Origin: Fibrobacter sp.
GTDB taxonomy: Bacteria; Fibrobacterota; Fibrobacteria; Fibrobacterales; Fibrobacteraceae
Length of the DNA: 49,423 nt
Assembly: GCF_017545445.1 (NCBI RefSeq)
Contig: NZ_JAFWOM010000090.1
Location: forward strand, 1-49,423
Direction: 5' to 3'
The notes beneath the pieces are model-generated. The model did not search any database. It was not told the origin of the DNA and worked only from the letters and a program-made list of their open reading frames with translations. The number at the start of each line of letters is the position of its first letter. The first letter of the stretch is position 1. Shown piece after piece: positions 18,000 through 23,965 of this stretch. The translations under genes and the position numbers were made by a program.

Positions 18000-18907
18000 A
18001 GACCCTCCACCAAATTCAATGCTGCACCAACAGCACCGACACAGCAAATCATATCAACCGGGTTCACGCTTTCGTCAGACGGAAGCTGCGACAAACCAGT
18101 CACCAGCGAAACCTGGTATTCAGGAAGCTTATCCATAAGGATATTTACAAACAGTTCGTTCGAAGCCATTTCACCGCACAAACGAACATCAGTCACGCCC
18201 TTGACAGCATTCTCGGACTGGACCAGTTTCATCTGTTCGACAATTTCATTGGCAAGAATCGGGTAAGCAGCGTCTTCAGTCTTACCGACCATCGAAAGAG
18301 TCGATACGCAACGCAATGCTAAAAGTTCATCGCGGCGCATCCAGACAAGCGTCACGCCAGAGAAGTCCGCCTTCACGATGCAAACGGCATCCTTGATTTT
18401 TTCGCCAACATCCATCACGTTCATCAACGAAAGCACATCGACTTCCATAGACCTCGGGGAAAGCACACGAGAACGGAATCCCTTGCGAAGAGCATCAACC
18501 CATTCCTTGCGGACCGCCATGACAAGTTCGTTGTAACCCAACGAATCATCGCCACTTAACGTCTTGGAATCAACGATATAAGCACTTGATTCGGCATTGG
18601 TAAACAGTTCCAAATACCAGTCCAAATACTGATCCTTGCTTGCAACAGCCTCAGGCGGAACATAAACCTTGCGAATGATGGACATCGTCGCAGGCATCGT
18701 AACCGACGTAGCTTCAATGTTTTCGATCTTATTATCATCAACCCACTGCTGGAGCGTACTTTCGAAAAGAAAGATGTCATAAACAGGGTTGCACTCCGTC
18801 GGAAGGACTGCAGCCTTGAGAACCTTTTTTGCGGACGCATCCACAAGGGCGACTTTCATAGAAGTGTCGCTAACTTCAATTCCTAGATATAACTTCGTTT
18901 CACTCAT
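17996..18907 (-). CDS. PilM/GspL-like actin-fold ATPase
   Basis: The 303-residue protein opens with LYLGIEVSDTSMKVALVD, the phosphate-1 loop of the ASKHA (actin/hexokinase) fold, and ends with a Gly-rich CCVGAVGAALN segment typical of PilM. PilM is the cytoplasmic ATP-binding partner of PilN in type IV pilus assembly. The tight coupling to a membrane protein of PilN topology supports this. No pilin, PilQ or PilB gene is visible in the window, so a complete machine cannot be claimed. Confidence 0.6.
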   Translation of the reverse strand: MSETKLYLGIEVSDTSMKVALVDASAKKVLKAAVLPTECNPVYDIFLFESTLQQWVDDNKIENIEATSVTMPATMSIIRKVYVPPEAVASKDQYLDWYLELFTNAESSAYIVDSKTLSGDDSLGYNELVMAVRKEWVDALRKGFRSRVLSPRSMEVDVLSLMNVMDVGEKIKDAVCIVKADFSGVTLVWMRRDELLALRCVSTLSMVGKTEDAAYPILANEIVEQMKLVQSENAVKGVTDVRLCGEMASNELFVNILMDKLPEYQVSLVTGLSQLPSDESVNPVDMICCVGAVGAALNLVEGL

Positions 18908-18940
18908 AAAAATGCTTATGTAAAGTTTTATATCCTAAAA

Positions 18941-19435
18941 CTAATCAAAAATTATCGATTGTAACATGTTTTCAAGTTTTTTCTTTCCAATTCCATGCAC
19001 TTTTTTAAGGTCTGAGGGGCCTTTGAACGGTCCGGCAGCGTTTCTACGCTCGATAATCTTCTCGGCAAGCTTCGGTCCTACCCCTTTTAACGCACATAAA
19101 TCATCGACACTCGCCGTGTTAATATGAAGCGGCAACACGACTTTTTTCTTCGGTTTTCGGTGATTTTCAAATTGAACCGCCCCCGCCTGATCAATCGTCT
19201 GGACAAGTTCTGTAGAGGTATTTATTTTATTTACAACGTCTCCAGAATCCGCACTAGCTATCGTATCGGGAACATCTTTTTCAAGCAGCGGCGATGACGC
19301 ATTCGCGACAACAAAAGCCTCCCCCACCTCGAAACTTTCGATAGACGGGAGCCCCCAAGGGAAATAACGGAAAACAAGACCAATTGTAAAGAGGATTATT
19401 GCAAGTTTGATTATTCTTTTTTCAGATACGTTCAT
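18941..19435 (-). CDS. ComEA-like helix-hairpin-helix protein, membrane-anchored
   Basis: The 164-residue product has an N-terminal membrane helix (about 8-26), a variable linker and a C-terminal ComEA domain with two HhH motifs: INTASVDDLCALKGVGPKLA and VHGIGKKKLENM. ComEA proteins bind incoming DNA in natural transformation, though single-HhH-domain proteins of other roles exist. It overlaps kdsB by 14 bases and precedes the PilM/PilN-like pair by 33 bases, which makes an uptake-related pseudopilus conceivable (inference). Confidence 0.8.
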   Translation of the reverse strand: MNVSEKRIIKLAIILFTIGLVFRYFPWGLPSIESFEVGEAFVVANASSPLLEKDVPDTIASADSGDVVNKINTSTELVQTIDQAGAVQFENHRKPKKKVVLPLHINTASVDDLCALKGVGPKLAEKIIERRNAAGPFKGPSDLKKVHGIGKKKLENMLQSIIFD

Positions 19436-20168
19436 TGCCTTTTCTTAAAGGTTCATCTAGCAAAGGATATAGCAAACGATCTAATAAAATATTTTCAACC
19501 TGCTCTGCGTCCGAAGGGACATCCACAGAGATGCTCGGATAAGCGCTCTTGACAATGCGGATGGGACGACGTCCAAGAATTCGCATTTGTTCTAAAGAAC
19601 GCTCCAGCTCAATTTTGCTCTGCGGAAGCGACGCAAACTCTTCGCGCGACTCGCGGGAGTAAGCGTAAATGCCCTGGTGCTGGAACCAGCGGCTAGCTTC
19701 TGCAGGGGCAACCGACCTTGTAAAATCGACAGCCACACCATCGCAAACGAGCACTTTCACGACGGTCTTGAGTTCTGCTTCTGACGGATTGAGCGGGCAC
19801 GCCACCGTCACCCAGCAGTCGGGGTGTTCCGAGAGGTCTTGCGCAACATCGCGAAGCACCGAAGGCTCCACAAGCGGTTCGTCGCCCTGAAGATTCACGA
19901 CCAAGTCGAGACCGAGCTTTTTGGCGGCCTCCGCCACGCGGTCCGACCCCGTCGCACATTCGCCCGTCATCACGCAGTCAAAGCCCGCCGCCGTGACTAC
20001 CGCTTCGATTTCGGAACAGTCCGTCGCACAAACAATGCGGTCAAAGCAACCGGCAAGCATCGCCCGTTCCATGGTACGCACAATCATCTCCTTACCGTTG
20101 AGCTTCAGGAGAGGCTTTCCCGGGAATCTGGACGAGCCCATGCGGGCAGGAACAATGCAACTGACCAT
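19422..20168 (-). CDS. kdsB: 3-deoxy-manno-octulosonate cytidylyltransferase
   Basis: This enzyme activates KDO as CMP-KDO for lipopolysaccharide inner core synthesis, so the organism is Gram-negative with LPS. Of 248 residues, the N-terminal IVPARMGSSRFPGKPL nucleotide loop, ATDCSEI, GSDRVAEAA and NLQGDEPL are diagnostic. The start has no clear Shine-Dalgarno. It overlaps comEA at its 3' end and heads the minus-strand cluster; a family A repeat separates it from gatC. Confidence 0.93.
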   Translation of the reverse strand: MVSCIVPARMGSSRFPGKPLLKLNGKEMIVRTMERAMLAGCFDRIVCATDCSEIEAVVTAAGFDCVMTGECATGSDRVAEAAKKLGLDLVVNLQGDEPLVEPSVLRDVAQDLSEHPDCWVTVACPLNPSEAELKTVVKVLVCDGVAVDFTRSVAPAEASRWFQHQGIYAYSRESREEFASLPQSKIELERSLEQMRILGRRPIRIVKSAYPSISVDVPSDAEQVENILLDRLLYPLLDEPLRKGNERI

Positions 20169-20214
20169 AATTTTGAATAGCGAGGTAATGCGCGGAGACG
20201 CGAATTGAACCGAC

Positions 20215-20282
20215 TACAAAGCCCCACTCAATGCGAAGACAACTCGTCATTGCGAGGAGTGCAGCGACGCGGCAATTTCCGA
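20215..20282. repeat. Family A element between gatC and kdsB
   Basis: GTCATTGCGAGGAGTGCAGC near 20248 and a GGCAATTTC end match the family A pattern (GTCATTGCGAGCGAAGC...GGCAATCTC). The element abuts the gatC stop codon. Confidence 0.75.
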
Positions 20283-20564
20283 CTACATCACCTTCGGGAT
20301 GGCAAAATGGTCGTTCTCAACCGCCGGAGCGTTCGCAAAAGCCTGATCGAGCGTAAAGCCCTGCACCGGCACGTCTTCGCGGAGGATGGTCGCGCCGTTT
20401 TCGACAGCGGTCATCGGTTCCACGTTCGAAAGGTCCAAAGCCTTCAATGCTTCGAGATGGTCGAGCATCTTATCCAGGTGACCCTTGATAGACGGAATAT
20501 CTTCTTCTGCAATACTCAAGCGAGACAACTTCGCGAGCTTCAAAACTTCTTCACGTTCAAGCAT
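20283..20564 (-). CDS. gatC: Asp-tRNA(Asn)/Glu-tRNA(Gln) amidotransferase subunit C
   Basis: ATG 20564, preceded by GAGG, gives 93 residues. The pattern EVLKLAKLSRLSIAEED, a central helix and the C-terminal LREDVPVQGF segment match GatC, the small subunit that joins GatA and GatB in the glutamine-dependent transamidation of mischarged tRNAs. gatA and gatB are not in the window. A longer in-frame start (20591) lacks a ribosome site. Confidence 0.9.
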   Translation of the reverse strand: MLEREEVLKLAKLSRLSIAEEDIPSIKGHLDKMLDHLEALKALDLSNVEPMTAVENGATILREDVPVQGFTLDQAFANAPAVENDHFAIPKVM

Positions 20565-20591
20565 AAAAAACCTCTTTTTTACGGAATGCAA

Positions 20592-20694
20592 GATAGAAAA
20601 TTTTAGTGATTAGTGGTTAGTGGTTGGTGATTAGGATTTATGAATTAAGAATAAAAATTTCATTTTTAATTTTTCATCTTTAATTTTTCATTTT
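20592..20694. repeat. Family C words and AT-rich tract
   Basis: GTGATTAGTGGTTAGTGG words upstream of gatC are followed by an AT-rich block with a TTTAATTTTTCAT word repeated two to three times, ending at the stop of the downstream Rpn-tail ORF. Confidence 0.7.
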
Positions 20695-20925
20695 TTATCT
20701 GGAACGCCTACTTTGACGAAGAGCTTCAAGCCTAGCCTCCATTTCTGCAATTTGTTCATCGGATATTCCCATTTCACGCAAAACAGTTTCAGTGTCGTCA
20801 CGATTCTGCGCTAATTTTGCTTCCGCCTTGGCTTGCTCTTCGATGCGCGCATCGGCAATCTCCTGACGGTAAACATCGCCGGCACTGACGAATCCGTACT
20901 TTTGTCCAATGCTCTTAAATGCCAT
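20695..20925 (-). CDS. Second extra copy of the Rpn C-terminal module (76 aa)
   Basis: ATG 20925 with AAGGAG six bases upstream encodes MAFKSIGQKYGFVSAGDVYRQ (tail continues). The tail is clearly related to that of the full nuclease: LAQNRDDTETVLREMG...EIAEME against LAQNRNDTEAVLREMG...EKIAEMQ. It has no nuclease domain. The first 73 bases, including the ribosome site, are identical to the corresponding part of the nuclease gene. It may be a free-standing small protein of the RpnS antitoxin type, or a silent donor of an alternative tail. Codon-level conservation and the intact site favour expression. Confidence 0.65.
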   Translation of the reverse strand: MAFKSIGQKYGFVSAGDVYRQEIADARIEEQAKAEAKLAQNRDDTETVLREMGISDEQIAEMEARLEALRQSRRSR

Positions 20926-20984
20926 GTTCAACTCCTTCAGAAAGCCATTTCCTAAAAATAAGTATAACTTTCAGAATCAACCGA

Positions 20985-21248
20985 TTATTGCCTTTCCGCT
21001 AGAATTTGTTCCTTGGAATAGCCGAAGTAAGCCATCGCGTTCTCAACAGAAATGACACCGTCACACACCAGTTTCTTGGCTGTATTGAGCTTTTCCGCTT
21101 CAGCAATTTCAGCTTTTTGATGTTCTGCTTCGGCTCTTCGATCGGCTTCGGCAATTCTCTGGCGGTAAACATCGCCGGCACTGACGAATCCGTACTTTTG
21201 TCCAATGCTCTTAAATGCCATGTTCAACTCCTTCAGAATTTTATCCAT
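20985..21248 (-). CDS. First extra copy of the Rpn C-terminal module (87 aa or 78 aa)
   Basis: An ATG at 21248 overlaps the nuclease stop (ATGGATAA), which would couple translation. A second ATG at 21221 with AAGGAG gives the MAFKSIGQKYGFVSAGDVYR start. The head is identical to the nuclease's own segment, but the tail is unrelated to the other two: it ends VCDGVISVENAMAYFGYSKE and a few more residues, a segment known from other Rpn/PD-(D/E)XK transposase-family C-termini. So the array offers the same head with different tails. Function is inferred as for its neighbour. Confidence 0.65.
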   Translation of the reverse strand: MDKILKELNMAFKSIGQKYGFVSAGDVYRQRIAEADRRAEAEHQKAEIAEAEKLNTAKKLVCDGVISVENAMAYFGYSKEQILAERQ

Positions 21249-21504
21249 GAGACTGTCTACTTTGACGAAGTACCTCTAATTTGGCCTGCATTTCAGCAAT
21301 TTTTTCATCGGACATGCCCATTTCACGCAAAACGGCTTCAGTATCGTTTCGATTCTGAGCTAATTCCGCTTCTGCATTCTCGGCTTTTTGACGTTCTTCG
21401 TTAATCAGCTTTTTCGCCTTGGCTTGCGCATCGGCAATTCTCTGGCGGTAAACATCGCCGGCACTGACGAATCCGTACTTTTGTCCAATGCTCTTAAATG
21501 CCAT
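21241..21504 (-). CDS. Candidate intragenic small protein from the Rpn gene (RpnS-like)
   Basis: The ATG at 21504 has a six-base spacing to a perfect AAGGAG, a better ribosome site than that of the full gene, and stays in frame to the nuclease stop (87 residues). Position and size fit the intragenic antitoxins described for Rpn systems. Expression is inferred. Confidence 0.55.
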   Translation of the reverse strand: MAFKSIGQKYGFVSAGDVYRQRIADAQAKAKKLINEERQKAENAEAELAQNRNDTEAVLREMGMSDEKIAEMQAKLEVLRQSRQSHG

Positions 21505-22218
21505 GTTCAACTCCTTCATAACTTCTTTACCGAGATACTCCGTCAAATATACACTTATTTTTTCGAGCAAACAAGAGAGCTCGTTGCTGGGCATTTTTCG
21601 CAATCTCGGCTTGAATTGACGGAACACTTCAAGGAAGGCATCCTTGTCGTAAGCATGCGCCATCGCCGCGATTCCGAGGCCTGTTGCGGCATTTTCGCAA
21701 GCAAGGCAGTCGCTGTCCGGAATGTCCGACATGTTCACGAACGCACAGCGGAACGGCAAAACCATGCCATGAAAATATGCAGGATAGTCCTTTTCAAGCA
21801 ACTCTAGCGGGTTCCAGTTTTCACGCCCGTTGTAGAAGATCATCGCCATGGTCGGGAGGCCGTCGAATAGGCGGCCCTCGTCAAAGCGCTTCATCACGGA
21901 ACGCATGTAACGCGCAAGCTGGTTGAACATATTGGCGTCGCGGCCGGACTTGTGTTCCACAAGGATGCCCACAAACACGGGCGCACCCGTCAAGACATTC
22001 ACTCGGAAAGCCAAATCCGCGTCACCCGTTTCGTACACTTCGGAATACGAATCCGGAATGCGGACTAGCGTATCCAAATTTACCGCAGCGAGGAACTCCC
22101 CCACATCAATATTTATTTTACCAGCAAGTTCAAGCAAGTACCTGAGATGCTTAACATCTGCAAATAGCCAACGGAAAAAAGCATCGTGAGGCTTTTTTGC
22201 CGCCTGTTTTTCTTCCAT
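21241..22218 (-). CDS. Rpn-family PD-(D/E)XK nuclease (recombination-promoting nuclease / YhgA-like)
   Basis: The 325-residue product has HDAFFRWLFADVKHLRYLL at the N-terminus (the family's HDxFFK motif) and a PD-(D/E)XK core with Asp68 (DADLAF) and Glu88-x-Lys90 (VEHKSG). The helical C-terminal region has a charged coiled-coil tail. Rpn proteins are DNA nucleases; in some, an internally started small protein (RpnS) inhibits the toxic full-length form (RpnL). Here an internal AAGGAG/ATG pair at 21516-21502 would start exactly such a product at Met239 (87 residues). Two further copies of that module follow directly. A SD-like AAAGGA precedes the main start. Confidence 0.85.
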   Translation of the reverse strand: MEEKQAAKKPHDAFFRWLFADVKHLRYLLELAGKINIDVGEFLAAVNLDTLVRIPDSYSEVYETGDADLAFRVNVLTGAPVFVGILVEHKSGRDANMFNQLARYMRSVMKRFDEGRLFDGLPTMAMIFYNGRENWNPLELLEKDYPAYFHGMVLPFRCAFVNMSDIPDSDCLACENAATGLGIAAMAHAYDKDAFLEVFRQFKPRLRKMPSNELSCLLEKISVYLTEYLGKEVMKELNMAFKSIGQKYGFVSAGDVYRQRIADAQAKAKKLINEERQKAENAEAELAQNRNDTEAVLREMGMSDEKIAEMQAKLEVLRQSRQSHG

Positions 22219-22250
22219 AAAAATCCTTTCTCTTTTTTAGAGACAAGTTT

Positions 22251-22292
22251 ATATAGCAAACGATATAAGAAAGGATATAGATAACGATATAA
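22251..22292 (-). promoter_or_regulatory. Tandem 18-bp direct repeat upstream of the Rpn gene, candidate operator
   Basis: ATATAGCAAACGATATAA (22251-22268) and ATATAGATAACGATATAA (22275-22292) match at 16 of 18 positions, 24 bp apart. They lie 33-74 bases upstream of the nuclease ATG in AT-rich DNA where a promoter would be expected. Autorepression by the nuclease or its small product is one possibility. Confidence 0.5.
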
Positions 22293-22299
22293 TAAAGTC

Positions 22300-22478
22300 A
22301 GTTCACCAGAACTGTTGATTATAATCTAACAAAGTTATTCAAGAAAAGCAAGAGGAAACATTGTCAATCGTTCATTTTGCAAACAACCGTTTGCACAAGC
22401 GTCGCGGCAACCAAGCTTGCTTGGATTGACATGACCGAGTAGCAGGTTGTTCTACAAACAACCGTTTGCAAATAAAAT
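22300..22478. repeat. Gap with two copies of a TGCAAAC-AACC-GTTTGCA palindrome
   Basis: The palindrome occurs perfectly near 22377-22394 and again, partly, near 22454-22473, with a further GCTTGCTTGG stretch between. It may be a terminator-free spacer between the lipoprotein gene and the Rpn locus. No gene is visible. Confidence 0.5.
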
Positions 22479-23093
22479 TCATTCAAAAAAGGTAAATGGG
22501 ATTGTGACGGTTGTTTCACCTGATTTTACCCTGAAAAATACCCAGCTGCCTACTAATTGTTGTATTTCGGCATCAAATTTGCTGTTTTGTGTTGTAGAAG
22601 AAACGATGGAAACGTCTGTAATTTTACCTTCGGGAGCAATTGTGAATTTTAAGGCTATTTCACCTTGGAGTCCTGGAATTTTTTTCAAATTTTTGTTATA
22701 AACATGACGAAGTCCTGGTGCACGCCTACGAGCTATTTTTATAATATCCGAAGCAGAACGGTTGGCACCTTTTTTATTTTTCACCTTAATATCACTTAAT
22801 GACGGAATCTTAACATGGCCCCTATACTTAATGTTCTTAGGTCGATTGTCTAGGAGACACTCTATTCCAGGGGAATAACAATCGAAAATAGAGTTTTCCC
22901 CTACATCATAACCTTCCCTGAAACAACAATTTATTTTTTCATTTTTACTTTGCGATTTTACCGATTCCTTCGTTACGGTCGAATTACTAGACTCCATCTG
23001 TCGGCTAGTTTCTTCATTACACCCAGAAAATACCAAGGCGACACATGCGATGACAATCGCAATGATAAACTTGTCCATTTTACAAATTTTCAT
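22479..23093 (-). CDS. AgmX/PglI C-terminal-domain lipoprotein, copy 2
   Basis: Start MKICKMDKF at 23093 (or ATG 23078) leads into a signal with lipobox VFSGC. A low-complexity Ser-rich stretch follows, then a C-terminal domain (about the last 100 residues) with the AgmX/PglI (TonB-C-like) pattern: GLRHVYNKNLKK, LQGEIALKFTIAPEGKITDVSI and the FTFFE end. Such domains occur in gliding and envelope-energising proteins; the role here is unknown. It is a tandem duplicate of the next gene upstream, 24 bases after that gene's stop. Confidence 0.75.
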   Translation of the reverse strand: MKICKMDKFIIAIVIACVALVFSGCNEETSRQMESSNSTVTKESVKSQSKNEKINCCFREGYDVGENSIFDCYSPGIECLLDNRPKNIKYRGHVKIPSLSDIKVKNKKGANRSASDIIKIARRRAPGLRHVYNKNLKKIPGLQGEIALKFTIAPEGKITDVSIVSSTTQNSKFDAEIQQLVGSWVFFRVKSGETTVTIPFTFFE

Positions 23094-23117
23094 ATTTACA
23101 AAGTTAGCAAGCAAATT

Positions 23118-23696
23118 TCATTCAAAAAAAGTAAATGGGATGATGACAGTTGTATTACCCGATTTTACCCTGCGGAACCCCCAGCTGCCTACTAATTGTT
23201 GTATTTCGGCATCAAATTCGCTGTTTTGTGTTGTTGAGGAAACGATGGAAATGTCAGAAATTTCGCCATCTGCAGCAATTGTTAATTTTAAGGTAATCTT
23301 GCCTTGAAGTTCAGAATTTTTTTTCAAATACTTTTCATAAACATGGCGAAGCCCCGGTGTTCGTTGACGAATAATTTTCATAATCTCCGAAGCAGTTCGA
23401 TTGGCACCCTTTTTATTTATCATCTTAATATCACGTTCAGAAGGCTTCTTAACAAAGCCCTTTATTTTAGGAGCAACTAAAATATCACATCTAACCTGAT
23501 CACCGAAAAAAAGACCAGAACCTTCATAACCACGGTTATAATAATCATGCTCTGACGAGTCTTGACTACTCTCGGATCCATTTGAACTACTTGAAATTTC
23601 TACCAGCCCCTTTTCTTCATTACAACCTGAAAAAATAAAGGCGACACATGCGATGACAATCGCAATGATAAACTTATCCATTTTACAAATTTTCAT
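23118..23696 (-). CDS. AgmX/PglI C-terminal-domain lipoprotein, copy 1
   Basis: This is a paralogue of the gene downstream. The signal peptide/lipobox (FSGCNEE) and the C-terminal domain (from SERDIK onward) are nearly the same at DNA level, while the middle segments differ completely (Ser/Asp/Tyr-rich here, Cys-containing in the other). Start MKICKMDKF at 23696 follows a GGTGA. Conserved ends with a diverged middle suggest either relaxed constraint or selection on the exposed linker. Confidence 0.75.
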   Translation of the reverse strand: MKICKMDKFIIAIVIACVAFIFSGCNEEKGLVEISSSSNGSESSQDSSEHDYYNRGYEGSGLFFGDQVRCDILVAPKIKGFVKKPSERDIKMINKKGANRTASEIMKIIRQRTPGLRHVYEKYLKKNSELQGKITLKLTIAADGEISDISIVSSTTQNSEFDAEIQQLVGSWGFRRVKSGNTTVIIPFTFFE

Positions 23697-23744
23697 ATTC
23701 ACCATACTTTCTGTATTACAAGCTTTAAGACCTCTGAATATCAT

Positions 23745-23965
23745 TTACAAAATCACAAAAACAACGCCAAGCGTTTTTATGAAAATTTACATGCAAAAAA
23801 GATTCCCGGTCAAACAGGAAATGAGGTCGCACCCCCTAAAGGTGCTTTATGGTATGGGCTCGGGGCTTGCGCCCCTTTGGGGTATGAGGTATGAGCGCAA
23901 TCAAAATAGGAAAGCTCGAAGCGAAGCGTGCACAGAGGAGCTTTAGCGCCGACCTCACACCTCAA
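23745..23965. repeat. GGTATGAGGTATGAG-type repeat and palindromes
   Basis: The gap between pcrA and the lipoproteins holds GGTATGGGCTCGGGGCTTGC, a GGGGC...GCCCC palindrome also seen inside hrpB, GGTATGAGGTATGAG, and an AAGCTCGAAGCGAAGCGTGC stretch with an AGCTTT mirror. No gene is seen. Confidence 0.6.

Larger units (their letters stand above)
20867..21518. repeat. 73-bp sequence in three perfect copies across the Rpn locus
   Basis: Positions 20867-20939, 21163-21235 and 21446-21518 are identical. Each holds a ribosome-binding site (AAGGAG on the minus strand), an ATG and the first roughly 20 codons of the C-terminal module. Perfect identity at silent sites implies recent duplication or gene conversion. 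Confidence 0.95.

Noticed and set aside
19467..19484. Copy of the Rpn-promoter direct-repeat sequence within kdsB
   Set aside because: A 16 of 18 match falls in coding sequence for DRLLYPL and is best explained by chance in AT-rich codons; no second copy or promoter lies next to it.
20867..21518. Assembly duplication as explanation of the 73-bp triplicate
   Set aside because: The flanking tails differ and each ORF ends properly, which an assembly error would not produce; a long read spanning the locus would settle it.
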